NCBI GenBank assembly: GCA_018896355.1
Contig: JAHIMW010000181.1
Coordinates: 1 to 41,363 of the forward strand
Length of the DNA: 41,363 bases
Direction: 5' to 3'
Source of the DNA: Pseudomonadota bacterium
GTDB lineage: Bacteria > Desulfobacterota > Syntrophia > Syntrophales > UBA5619
Shown here: positions 1-8,149 of the stretch, one piece after another
Position numbering within the stretch: position 1 is the stretch's first letter
How the letters are laid out: each line of letters opens with the position of its first letter
Position numbers and translations under genes: made by a program
Notes under the pieces: model-generated
What the model was told of the DNA's origin: nothing
Seen by the model: the letters and a program-made list of their open reading frames with translations, nothing else
Database searches by the model: none

Positions 1-97
1 GCCGGTTGAGCTCCTCCGTCTGGCCGGAGAGTTTTGCGATGCTTTCCAAGAGAAGCTGCGTGTACCGGTCGATGCCGCCGTCAGGACTGTCGGTCAT
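1..97 (-). CDS. Partial unknown protein, N-terminal 32 residues only
   Basis: An ATG at the minus-strand position 97 opens a frame that is still open at the window edge; it begins MTDSPDGGIDRYTQLLLESI and continues as a polar, probably helical segment. A GGGGTGA stretch lies about a dozen bases before the ATG. It starts 67 bases after the stop of the C11 peptidase gene on the same strand, so the two are probably cotranscribed. An earlier ATG at 105 meets a stop after two codons and is not the start. Too little is visible to assign a family; I infer only that it may be a partner of the peptidase. Confidence 0.5.
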   Translation of the reverse strand, partial: MTDSPDGGIDRYTQLLLESIAKLSGQTEELNR

Positions 98-164
98 GGT
101 TTCATGTCACCCCTTTCGTTGTCGTCGCTGGGCCGCGATGAATCCCATCTGCCGCCGGCGGCGG

Positions 165-1370
165 TCATGACCGATACCTTTCCAGAAACGCGATCCACTT
201 GCAGTCTCCGCTGAAATCGAGGTTCCGGTAGGCGGTGTTGATCCTGTCTCCGGGGAAATAGATCGACAGGCCGCATGTTCCCCGGACCTGCCGGCCGATC
301 TTCCCTTGGCAAAGGATGGCCCGCCCCTTCCCGGCCTTCAGCGCGGCAATGAGATCGACCACCTTGGCCTGGAGTTCGGCGTCGGCCTTCTTGCGGAGGC
401 TTTTGGCGAAGCAGGCCAGATCGATGTAGTTGTCGTCGTAGAACCGGGGGCTCCGACGCCAGGCGGCCTCGATGAGTTTGGAGTCAGTCTCGAGGGCGGC
501 AAGAAGCCTTTCCGACAGGGCATCGACCTTGGCCGTCATCTCCCCGATCCGGCTCACGTCCAAGGCGGATTGGGTGACCGTCTCGTCTTTCCCTTTGTAG
601 GAGAGGAGGTAACTTTTGACGATCCAGCGGGCGAGGGCGGCGGCGTCCTGGCGGGGCCTGGCGGTCAGGCGGGTCAGGATCTCGGCGTAGGGCCACCCAT
701 CGAAAGGCTCCTCGATCTCCGAGCCGACGATGACGTTCACGGACTCCCGGAGCTGGTAAGCCACCTCGACCATGTTCATGAGACAGGCGTCCATGCCGAG
801 GAGGTCGATTTTCCGTCCCAGGAGCGCGCAGATCCCGGCAAGGACAACCCTCAGCTCGCGGTTGTCCAGGGCGTCGCCGCCGGAGGTGTCGTCATAGCAG
901 ATGCTGCGGTGTTCTTGCGGGAAGGCGTGACGGAAAAGGCGCCGGCGCGGTTTCTTCTCTGCGGGACCGGCCGCCCTGCCCTTGGCATCCTCCCACCAGC
1001 CGCTGCCGTGGTTCCAGAGGATGAGGGCGTACCGGTCGGCCGGGTAGTTATCCGCCGCCCATTTGACGAAATTATAGAGAATCTGAGGGTCGCCCGTGTT
1101 GGTGTCGCCGAAACTTTCGAGGCAGTCTTTCTTGAAGCCGCCGCCCTGGGTGATCCGGAAGCGACGGGTGAGATTGTCCTCGATCCGGTCGAGCTGGACC
1201 AGGACGTTGACGTCCTTCGTGGAGCCCGCCCGGGCCATCTCCGCGATGTCCCGGAGGGCCGCGCCGTCGAGGTTGTTGTCCCCGGCCATGTAGACCATGA
1301 ACGTCCATTTTGCCTGGCCGGCCGCCCGGTTTCCTGTCACGCTGCCCGTGTCGGTTCCTGACTTTTCCAT
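165..1370 (-). CDS. Clostripain-like cysteine peptidase (MEROPS C11), apparently cytosolic
   Basis: This 401-residue protein has the caspase-like fold signature of clostripain peptidases. The first core strand reads FMVYMAGDNNLD (residues 24-35). The catalytic His is H121 in ILWNHGSGW and the catalytic Cys is C196 in LLGMDACLMNM. C11 enzymes cleave after basic residues and are usually exported or self-processed. Here the N-terminus (MEKSGTDTGSVTG) is polar with no signal peptide, so it should stay in the cytoplasm. A Lys/Arg-rich stretch at 139-148 could be a self-cleavage site (inference). The start is supported by GGAGG just upstream. It follows the Gabija-like pair on the same strand after 305 bases and precedes a further, truncated gene. 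Family assignment is strong; a role in defence is only inferred from the neighbours. Confidence 0.85.
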   Translation of the reverse strand: MEKSGTDTGSVTGNRAAGQAKWTFMVYMAGDNNLDGAALRDIAEMARAGSTKDVNVLVQLDRIEDNLTRRFRITQGGGFKKDCLESFGDTNTGDPQILYNFVKWAADNYPADRYALILWNHGSGWWEDAKGRAAGPAEKKPRRRLFRHAFPQEHRSICYDDTSGGDALDNRELRVVLAGICALLGRKIDLLGMDACLMNMVEVAYQLRESVNVIVGSEIEEPFDGWPYAEILTRLTARPRQDAAALARWIVKSYLLSYKGKDETVTQSALDVSRIGEMTAKVDALSERLLAALETDSKLIEAAWRRSPRFYDDNYIDLACFAKSLRKKADAELQAKVVDLIAALKAGKGRAILCQGKIGRQVRGTCGLSIYFPGDRINTAYRNLDFSGDCKWIAFLERYRS

Positions 1371-1392
1371 ATGAGCCTCCGTTTTTGAGTGG

Positions 1393-1422
1393 ATGGTAGA
1401 AGCTCACGTCGGAGAAAGTCAA
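1393..1422 (-). promoter_or_regulatory. Candidate sigma-70 promoter of the C11 peptidase gene
   Basis: Read on the minus strand, TTGACT (1422-1417) is followed after 18 bases by TACCAT (1398-1393), ending 22 bases before the peptidase ATG. The -35 box is good and the -10 box is 4/6. It would let the peptidase be expressed independently of the Gabija-like genes. Confidence 0.4.
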
Positions 1423-1430
1423 AGAACTCA

Positions 1431-1459
1431 GGAGCTATAGGGGCTATAGGAGTTATAGG
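1431..1459. repeat. Three tandem copies of a 10-base TATAGG unit
   Basis: GGAGCTATAG, GGGCTATAGG, AGTTATAGG run head to tail between the helicase and peptidase genes. Small AT-rich satellite-like repeat; no function assigned. Confidence 0.7.
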
Positions 1460-1675
1460 CAGAGAATTTTTGGTTGTGATGAGATTTTCTTTTCAGGAGG
1501 GTAGGGGAAAAAGGGGTTCAGTGAAAAAATGGTTCATCCGGTTGATTCGTACTTTTATGAAAAAGGATGAGATCAAAGCCCAATAGCAAGCAACCTCACT
1601 TTCACCTACCAAACAAACGGCAGGTAATAATTAGAGCTATCGAAGATTATTGATAGAACTGTTGAACGGCCGGCA

Positions 1676-3511
1676 TCAGCGGCGGAGCGGTGCGCCGTCC
1701 GTTGCATGCCGCTGTTCGCCATGCTCGCTACCGTCAACTTCGTCATATTTGAAGCGGACGCGCTTCAGCAGTTCGGCGGTTTCATAAGGCCTGCCCCGTT
1801 GGGTTGTTCTGCCCCTTTCAGCGATCAGGTGAAGGCGGCGCTTGGCTCTGGAGCAGATGACGTAGAGCAGTTTCGATTCTCGTTCCGAAGCCTCCCGCTC
1901 GGTCCCGTTGATTATCACAGACCAGTGTGGTACGTATCCCCTGAGAAGGCCGAAGGCGATCACGGTGTCGTATTCCTCCCCTTTCACCCCGTGGCAGGTG
2001 CTCACCACGACACCCGCGGGATGACTGAATAGTTTCCTGAAGCTGCTAACATCGGTAGGCATTCCGCCCTCCGAAGTCGCAATACGGTTCTCTGCTTTCT
2101 CGAAGAACGTGTCAAAAGAGGTATTCAGCGCATCACTTGAGTCAAGGTCCAGGCCCATCCTCACCAAGAGCTCGGAAAACACATCTCGCAGATAGGACAT
2201 TCCCTCGGTTTCGCTGGAAGATATCGCATTGATCATCCTGAGCAGTCGCCTGGGAGTCGCGATGATTTCAGGAAGTGACATGTCCGCGAGCTTGCTCAGA
2301 TCAGAAAGGACTTCCTTTGCCCAGCGAATCCGGGTCCGTGTTCGAAACGGGGAAGGAGCCATGAGGAACAAACGACCGACCTTGAACCAGAAGTTGTCCC
2401 GCGAGCTATGGAGGGGAGACAGTCCGGGCGCATCGAAGTCAACCTGGGGCAGCAGACCGACAAGACCGCGGGCAAGCGACCGAACATGCCACCAATGGGG
2501 TGCCAGGACGCAAATGTCCTGCGGCGCCACACCGGCATGTAATGCGTTCGAAATCAGAACAGCAATGCTCGCAGGGAGGTCCTCCCTGGGGACTGTCTGA
2601 TCTTGGAATGTTATCGTGCCAGCGCAGTCTGCATAATCTGTGCGAGATTCGATGGCTGGAACAGCAGATCGAAGGCGGCGGTAGAAGTCGATGATCCGCT
2701 GCGTAGATCGATAGTTCCCTTTCAACTCCAAGTGAGCGATGCTATCGAGGCCAAATTCGGCGGCGATCTCCTCAGGAGTCTTCGTGAGAGCCCCCAGCGA
2801 CTCGTAAATTGACTGGTCCGCATCGCCAACGAAGAAGAGGCTGGGCGAGGAAGCAGCGGCCTTAAAGATCGCGGACAGGATGCCGAACTGCAGATCTTGA
2901 ATGTCTTGCACCTCATCCACGCAGACCAAACGAATGATAGAGGCCAGAGTCGCAGCAATTTCGGGATTCCCCTCAAGGATGCTGTATGCAAGATAGAGCA
3001 CATCGTCGTAGTCGATGAGCTTCATGTCCCGCAGCTTGACCTTGTAGCGTTCGAATATCGCATGGCGGCTATAGTCCGCATTGAGACCAGCGCCAGTTCG
3101 CGTGAGTGTGGTACTGATCTCCGTATAACCGGGAAGCCCTACTTCCCTTTTTAACTCATCCAAGAGCCGCTCCGTATGGAATTCGTCGGCGACGGTGAAA
3201 CCGAATCTGGTAATCTCAGAGTAAGGAGCGTACGGGCGTAACACCCATTCGAGGGCAAACGCATGGATTGTTCCTGCCCATAGGCAGTCGGCGGCGACGT
3301 TCTCTTGATCGAGGCGCACCTGTATCTCGTCAGCAGCGCGGTTTGTGAAGGTCAATGCAACGACACGTTCTCTGCCGGAGTCAAGTTCGGACAGACCGCG
3401 GATCACGCGAGCGGTCAGCACGCGAGTCTTCCCACTCCCGGGACAAGCGGTGATCACGACGTTACCACCGCAGTCAACCGCTGTTTGCTGTTCCCGGTTC
3501 AGGCGTATCAT
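1676..3511 (-). CDS. gajB: UvrD/PcrA-like superfamily 1 helicase, Gabija GajB-like
   Basis: The 611-residue protein carries the SF1A helicase motifs: a Q-motif-like RLNREQQTAV at the N-terminus, Walker A ACPGSGKT (22-29), VALTFTNRAADEI (motif Ia), Walker B/motif II CVDEVQD (197-203), GNYRSTQRIIDFYR (motif IV), STCHGVKGEEYDTV (motif V) and LLYVICSRAKRRLHLI (motif VI). Its ATG overlaps the stop of the OLD-family nuclease gene (ATGA), so the pair is translationally coupled. In Gabija, GajB associates with the GajA nuclease and is thought to sense or unwind DNA ends. At 611 residues it is longer than the characterised Bacillus GajB (about 494). Alternatives are another class 2 OLD-associated helicase or a plain UvrD paralogue; the coupling makes Gabija the best reading. 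Confidence 0.85.
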   Translation of the reverse strand: MIRLNREQQTAVDCGGNVVITACPGSGKTRVLTARVIRGLSELDSGRERVVALTFTNRAADEIQVRLDQENVAADCLWAGTIHAFALEWVLRPYAPYSEITRFGFTVADEFHTERLLDELKREVGLPGYTEISTTLTRTGAGLNADYSRHAIFERYKVKLRDMKLIDYDDVLYLAYSILEGNPEIAATLASIIRLVCVDEVQDIQDLQFGILSAIFKAAASSPSLFFVGDADQSIYESLGALTKTPEEIAAEFGLDSIAHLELKGNYRSTQRIIDFYRRLRSAVPAIESRTDYADCAGTITFQDQTVPREDLPASIAVLISNALHAGVAPQDICVLAPHWWHVRSLARGLVGLLPQVDFDAPGLSPLHSSRDNFWFKVGRLFLMAPSPFRTRTRIRWAKEVLSDLSKLADMSLPEIIATPRRLLRMINAISSSETEGMSYLRDVFSELLVRMGLDLDSSDALNTSFDTFFEKAENRIATSEGGMPTDVSSFRKLFSHPAGVVVSTCHGVKGEEYDTVIAFGLLRGYVPHWSVIINGTEREASERESKLLYVICSRAKRRLHLIAERGRTTQRGRPYETAELLKRVRFKYDEVDGSEHGEQRHATDGAPLRR

Positions 3512-5619
3512 TCTCCTTGGTACTCCTCAAGGTACTGGCAGAAGAGCGAGAGCGCATCAGTTGGCGCGGCTTTGCAGAAGGTCGATAAGAAGTCGGGCGG
3601 GCTGAGGCTCTGTAGTTCTGCCAACTGTGGTAGGGCTTTGGCCAGATCTCCGTCCGGCTCCTCAGCTTTGACCCTGAACATGCCCATCTGCTTTAACGCG
3701 CTTTCACCGATGCTGGGATGACAGGCGAAGGCGACTGCACGAAGTATGTACTCCGGGAGGTAAGTCCGCGAGACAAGCCTCTCTGAGAGCAAAAGAGCGA
3801 ACCAGCCCTTGCCAAGTTTCTCTGCCAACCGCAGGATCTCTCTGCCGGATACCTGGAGATCATCCGAATCCAGCTTAGCTTGACTGCGACTCTTGGAGGT
3901 GGCCTGTGTGTAAATACCGTCCAAGGTCTGAACAACCTCCCACGAGTTGCCCGCCCCAATAAAGTCTACTTCGAAAGTGTGATCCGCGAAAAAGGCCCGA
4001 ATCCATCGATTACCCCTCGCAAGCTTCCGGAGGCTTTGGCACCGGGACCTGCCTGACTCCTCTGCTGCTCTGGCGTGTGCTTGATCCTTGGTATCGTCCT
4101 CTGAACTTACAGGTAGGTCGATGAGCGCCGCATCAAAGTCCGTAGCGATCGCACAGGGGCGCTGAATTCGATCATCGGCAAATATGACTGCCACGTGTTC
4201 GAAAAAGGCAGAACTCATCGCTATCACGCTGAAACCCAGTTCGTCTGGGGTCACGCCAAACACAGCGCGCAACATGGCAGGAATCATGATCTGCTCCGCG
4301 TCCCCCTCTACCAATAGAACGCCTTTGGCAAAGAGCAATGTCGAACGAATTGCATCCAAGTATCTCTCTACCCGGCTCACCGTTTCCGGTGACAGACCGT
4401 GCGCAGGCTGGTAGACCTCTGCATGGTCCTCCTTCTTTGCGAGCACGCTGACACTGGCGATTTGCGAGGCCGACGATATGTGCGTCGAGTGGGTGGAAAC
4501 GATCACTTGGGTTCTTGTTGAAGGGAGGTTGGAGAACAGAGATTTCTGTATGTGTGTGTGGATATGGGCTTCTGGCTCTTCGATCAGCAGAAAATGAGCG
4601 ACCCGGTCACTTGAGAGTTTGAACTCATACTCGAGCAGCTTCAAAGCCACGTAAATGAGATTCGCGCCCCCAAGGCTCTGCTCGTGCAATTCCCCACGAT
4701 AGTCCGAAGTGGCGCTGTCCCCCACGAGTACATTCAGCCGCTGGAGGAGCTTCTCCATGGAATCCGGCAGAGCGGACTCAATGCTTATACCGGGCGCATA
4801 TGTGTGCCCAACTGCGTTGTGTAGCGTGGACTCGATCCCGTTCGCCAGTTTCTTGATCTCTTGCAACGAGGAGATGTCACTGTTCAGGTCAGCTACTTTC
4901 CTTGTAATCCGCTCAGAATCCGCGATCTTTATGGATGATTCCATTCCGCGCAGTAGAGTCAGAAGCGGGTTGCCACGGTAGCCGCGCAGCTCAGCAATGA
5001 CGTCGCGGAGGGCTGGGACAAAGGTACAGGCAACCTCTTGGTAGATGGGTTGTACTTTGACGCCAAGGACCTCTTGGTCGTCATCCTCGGGATTAGGAAA
5101 CTCTCCCGCCTCGAAATCGCCTACACACTCGCTGTAGACATGATCGTTCAGAAAATTGCCGCGCGCACGGCCCGTCCACACGGGCTCGTAGTCGTCAACT
5201 GTCAGAGCGTCTAGATACTCGCCAATGCCGTCGCCTTGCTTTGACAATTCGTTCAGTTTCTTTCGGACCTCGCCTTTTGGTCGAAAAAAGAACGAATAGG
5301 TGCCGGTGTTCGTTCCATCCATGTGCGCCGCGCTGTGCCTCAGAAGCTGACAGCCCTCGGACGAATCCAGGTCCGCGAAGTCCGCAGATAACACGATCCA
5401 GTGCCCACGCCACTGTCCAAGGTCGCGACAGAATTCTGACTCTCGAAGGTACACGGCATTTCGCGTGAGGGACTCATCGAGGAGAACGCGCAGGGCGTGC
5501 AGGGCATTCGTCTTGCCCGAGCCGTTCTCTCCGATCAGGGTGTTGACCCCCTCTCTGAAGGAAAACTTCGCCTTCATAAAATTTCTGAAGTGGCGGATGC
5601 GCAATTCCGTAATGTGCAT
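3508..5619 (-). CDS. gajA: OLD-family ATPase/TOPRIM endonuclease, Gabija GajA-like
   Basis: A 703-residue class 2 OLD protein. The N-terminal half is an ABC-type ATPase: Walker A GENGSGKT (30-37), signature-like QSLGGAN (314-320), Walker B LLIEEPEAH (344-352) and H-loop STHSTH (375-380). The C-terminal half is a TOPRIM nuclease with LVEGDAEQ (E438) and TDFD (D494, D496) as metal ligands. In Gabija, GajA is a DNA-nicking nuclease held in check by nucleotides and released on phage infection. The start chosen is the ATG at 5619, 10 bases after GGAGG; an upstream TTG at 5637 overlaps that ribosome site. The protein is over 100 residues longer than the Bacillus GajA (about 578), with a divergent middle segment around residues 100-200. 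Retron- or PARIS-type OLD proteins are less likely because a helicase is coupled directly. Confidence 0.87.
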   Translation of the reverse strand: MHITELRIRHFRNFMKAKFSFREGVNTLIGENGSGKTNALHALRVLLDESLTRNAVYLRESEFCRDLGQWRGHWIVLSADFADLDSSEGCQLLRHSAAHMDGTNTGTYSFFFRPKGEVRKKLNELSKQGDGIGEYLDALTVDDYEPVWTGRARGNFLNDHVYSECVGDFEAGEFPNPEDDDQEVLGVKVQPIYQEVACTFVPALRDVIAELRGYRGNPLLTLLRGMESSIKIADSERITRKVADLNSDISSLQEIKKLANGIESTLHNAVGHTYAPGISIESALPDSMEKLLQRLNVLVGDSATSDYRGELHEQSLGGANLIYVALKLLEYEFKLSSDRVAHFLLIEEPEAHIHTHIQKSLFSNLPSTRTQVIVSTHSTHISSASQIASVSVLAKKEDHAEVYQPAHGLSPETVSRVERYLDAIRSTLLFAKGVLLVEGDAEQIMIPAMLRAVFGVTPDELGFSVIAMSSAFFEHVAVIFADDRIQRPCAIATDFDAALIDLPVSSEDDTKDQAHARAAEESGRSRCQSLRKLARGNRWIRAFFADHTFEVDFIGAGNSWEVVQTLDGIYTQATSKSRSQAKLDSDDLQVSGREILRLAEKLGKGWFALLLSERLVSRTYLPEYILRAVAFACHPSIGESALKQMGMFRVKAEEPDGDLAKALPQLAELQSLSPPDFLSTFCKAAPTDALSLFCQYLEEYQGE

Positions 5620-6100
5620 AGTATCACGTCCTCCCAATGCAAGACTCTACGAACCACATAGCTCGTCGGTGAACCTCACGGTAAGTTCGGAACAATCCCA
5701 TGTACGCACTTTACGCCTGAGTCCAACTAGATACGAACGTTTCATGATCTCTTTCTTGGCGAACATTGTTTATATGGATCGGTATAAAATCCCCTCGACC
5801 TCTTTATCGGCGATAAAAAACCTCTCTTTTTTTGCATGAGACGGGGTATTTCCCAGCCAGTCCATATTTCCCTCCAGGATGGTTATACGGGATGGAACGT
5901 ATTCAACTGCCGTTTATATTCTGCATTTTTACTATCACGATTTTCGTTTGAAATCTACAAGATCAAGAAAAATATCGACTTATCTCTTTCAGGAAGGAAG
6001 CGAGACGTGATTTTACGTGAGATGGCAGGTCAATCTCAAGTCAAGCTGTGCAAATATTAAGTATCAATAATTACATAATCTTGCGTTTCGTAGGTGAAGC
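5620..6100. other. AT-rich intergenic DNA upstream of the Gabija pair
   Basis: About 480 bases, clearly richer in A+T than the flanking genes. It should hold the promoter and leader of the minus-strand nuclease-helicase pair; I could not pick a convincing -35/-10 pair. Short open frames here, such as 5836-6060 on the plus strand, show no recognisable motif. The base composition, unlike the core genes to the right, fits acquired DNA. Confidence 0.5.
5803..5817. promoter_or_regulatory. Operator-like palindrome upstream of the Gabija pair
   Basis: TTTATCG-G-CGATAAA is a perfect 7-1-7 inverted repeat about 185 bases upstream of the GajA ATG, in AT-rich DNA with no gene. It looks like a regulator binding site, but no regulator gene is adjacent and the distance is long. 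It is not followed by a T-run. Confidence 0.3.
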
Positions 6101-7034
6101 ATTCGAAGCGCCGGTGCCGCTTTGCGGCAAACGGCGAGGAGAATGCGAATATCGGGAGCGGTGCGGCGGAATGTTTCGGAACCAAGCGGCGGGCGTAGAA
6201 ACATCACGGCGCTTCGCTCTTATGGGGATGGAGGAAGTGGGAGCCCCATTGGGGGCGGACGGGCCGGCGAAGGCGGGGGTGATGATCTGCGCGGCTTGCC
6301 GGGCTGATGATCACCAGGGAGGCGGGGGAAATCAAAGCGCGCAGCTGGCGCACAAAGCCAGCAGGGAGCGACGCTCCGGCGCGACCCTGGCGGCTGCGAC
6401 AGCGGAGCGCAAAGAACTGAGCCACCCTCGGGGGGCTTCAGGGGGGAATAAATCTCGCCGCTCTTGAATATTGACGGCGCAGGGTTACATAACTTCAGTT
6501 ATGTTTAGCGTAGGCCGGGAACCGGGAAGGCGTGGCGGCTGCATGCGAAGCAGATAGCAGGCGACATGACTGACAGGCAACGCGGATAAAAAGCGTTTAT
6601 CGGCAGAGCCGGCCGGAGCGACCTGTGCCTTTCCTTTAAGGCGGCGACACCTTATGATCTCTTTGGAACGGAAGCGGAGCGCGTCAACGCGGATGCGGAC
6701 ATCAAAAAGAGGCGGGGCGGAGCTGTTGGCGTGCTGCCTGCGGTCTTTTCTTGCAGACCGCATGACAATAGCGAGCACGCGCCGCGATGCCTGCGCCTGC
6801 GATTCGCTTCGAGCGCCTGGGTTGGCGCAGACAGGAGCTCCTTACAGACATTCCCGGACTGCATGAGCGGAGCGCCGGAGGGACGACAATTTTAAGCGGA
6901 GTGAATTCAGGGAGAGGTTGCCCCTCAAAATGGGCGGCGCCTGGCCTTGGCCGCGTCGGTCAGGGAAGGGCGTCGCATTCTTTCAGTCTTTGACACCAGC
7001 GGCTGATCGGCTATCCTCCTGGATGTTGGAGAGT

Positions 7035-7075
7035 AGCGCCCTTAGCGCCGACGGCGCGACAGGGTGATGCGGGCA
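7035..7075 (+). repeat. 41-base direct repeat, copy 1
   Basis: Begins AGCGCCCTTAGCGCC and ends AGGGTGATGCGGGCA. It contains the hairpin GCGCC-GAC-GGCGC. It matches the copy at 7134-7174 at 38 of 41 positions; all three differences are the loop bases. Confidence 0.85.
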
Positions 7076-7133
7076 AGCGATGCCGGGGCGCGTTCAGCGC
7101 GACGGCGAGCGGGCGGGCCGTGAGTGAGTAAGC

Positions 7134-7174
7134 AGCGCCCTTAGCGCCTTAGGCGCGACAGGGTGATGCGGGCA
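7134..7174 (+). repeat. 41-base direct repeat, copy 2
   Basis: Same unit as 7035-7075, shifted 99 bases. The hairpin is GCGCC-TTA-GGCGC, so stem and flanks are kept while only the three-base loop changed. Confidence 0.85.
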
Positions 7175-7500
7175 GTAGACAATGAGCGAGCGGTAGCGAG
7201 CGGGGTAGCGGAGATGCCCGCATGCGCCGTGTATCGGCGCAGAGGACGGCGGAGCGGGCCATCACGTAACCGTGTAGTGAGATGGAGCGCAAGCGACAGC
7301 GAACGGGCAAGTTGGCACCTACAAAGCGGAGCGCCTCCCGAAGGGTGGCGCGGAGCGGGCCACGAAGCGCGGAGCCGATTAGCGAGTGAGCGAAGCGAGC
7401 GAGCGTCCAGACCCGGTGGCGGTAAAATGTCGCATATTAAGGCGGGAAAGGGGGTATATGTCGCACTTTCGGTCTCACCTCACGTACCCCGGTGTTAAAA

Positions 7501-7944
7501 GCGCCGGGGGATATCAGGTAAGCCTATCTGTTTTGGGGATGCTTTACGCCTGTCGATATTGCTCTACTTGAAAAAAATAAAAAAATTCATGCGGAGGCAG
7601 GCTATAATACCTTATTAACCACAAAATAATGGCAGGAATTATAAACAGGCAATACAGTTATTGAGGAAGGGGACTGTAACTAGGGGGGGGATAATTTATT
7701 GAAAAGATGGCTTGGTTATGACAGTCTGCATTGTCGTTTGTATTGGTAAAAATAAGTGGATATAAAAACTTTTGATTTGGTAAGGCATGGATAAATGCGA
7801 GAGGGTATTGGTGGCGGATTGGGGGAAAATGGTGTGCCGATTTGGTGTGCCGATTCCACTATTTTGTATGTAAAAAAACAGCACACCGCGCACAAGTGGT
7901 CATGAAAATCATTGGTATATTTACTGTATTTTGGCGGATGTATT
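7501..7944. other. AT-rich noncoding stretch left of the tRNA scar
   Basis: About 440 bases with low GC content, A-runs, a TATAAT hexamer at 7603-7608 without a convincing -35 at normal spacing, and a 13-base tandem duplication (TGGTGTGCCGATT at 7830-7842 and 7843-7855). Short frames on either strand are not gene-like. It contrasts sharply with the GC-rich core genes right of 7991. Confidence 0.5.
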
Positions 7945-7993
<49 letters not shown>

Positions 7994-8046
7994 TTTTATC
8001 CCCCCGGCCTCCACGGGCAGAAATTCGGTCATATCCTTTTTTCCTC

Positions 8047-8075
8047 TTGCAATCGGTTCGGTTGTGTGTTAGAAA
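8047..8075 (+). promoter_or_regulatory. Probable promoter of the rimP-nusA-infB operon
   Basis: TTGCAA (8047-8052), a 17-base spacer, then TAGAAA (8070-8075). It sits 75 bases before the rimP ATG, and the predicted transcript starts about 20 bases before the leader hairpin at 8104-8129. Confidence 0.5.
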
Positions 8076-8103
8076 GCGCCAAAATCATCGGCGGGTTTTG
8101 ATG

Positions 8104-8129
8104 AGTGGGCTTCAGCCCACTTTTTTTTT
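8104..8129 (+). terminator. Intrinsic-terminator-like hairpin in the rimP leader
   Basis: AGTGGGCT (8104-8111) pairs with AGCCCACT (8114-8121), followed directly by a run of nine T. It lies between the probable promoter and rimP. It may end transcription coming from the left, or act as an attenuator for an operon that encodes the termination factor NusA. Confidence 0.75.
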
Positions 8130-8149
8130 CCCGGGGACGGGATAGAGGC

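Larger units (their letters stand above)
1371..1675. other. Intergenic stretch with TATAGG tandem repeat
   Basis: This 305-base spacer separates the helicase gene from the peptidase gene. It holds the promoter candidate at 1393-1422 and three imperfect tandem copies of a roughly 10-base unit ending in TATAGG at 1431-1459. The rest is AT-richer than the genes around it. A short 65-codon frame on the plus strand (1389-1586) has no recognisable content and I do not call it a gene. No clear terminator is seen after the helicase stop. Confidence 0.6.
6100..7500 (+). ncRNA. Candidate large structured noncoding region (or decayed mobile DNA)
   Basis: Roughly 1.4 kb with no credible protein gene, strongly G-rich on the plus strand and full of words such as GGAGCG and GCGAGCG. 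Clear hairpins include 6115-6129 (TGCCGC/GCGGCA), 6487-6504 (ACATAAC/GTTATGT with TTCA loop), 6739-6762 (TGCGGTCT/AGACCGCA), 7223-7241 (TGCGCCG/CGGCGCA) and 7331-7351 (GCGCC-T-CCC, GAA loop, GGG-T-GGCGC). A 41-base repeat occurs twice (7035, 7134). The strand bias and GAA/TTCA-type loops suggest a folded RNA on the plus strand. Known giant bacterial RNAs often lie near tRNAs or in mobile DNA, as this does, but I recognise no known class. The alternative is the worn end of an insertion element: ATGTCGCA occurs twice at 7427-7465 like terminal repeats. Confidence 0.3.

Noticed and set aside
306..1361. 351-codon plus-strand frame opposite the C11 peptidase gene
   Set aside because: It is a shadow of the peptidase gene in GC-rich DNA; the opposite strand has clear catalytic motifs and this frame has none.
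6048..6467. 139-codon plus-strand frame in the noncoding block
   Set aside because: No recognisable domain, no ribosome site, Arg/Gly/Ala-rich as expected from repeats and hairpins.
7035..7174. CRISPR array
   Set aside because: Only two repeat copies, GC-rich hairpins and no cas genes; no array elsewhere in the window.
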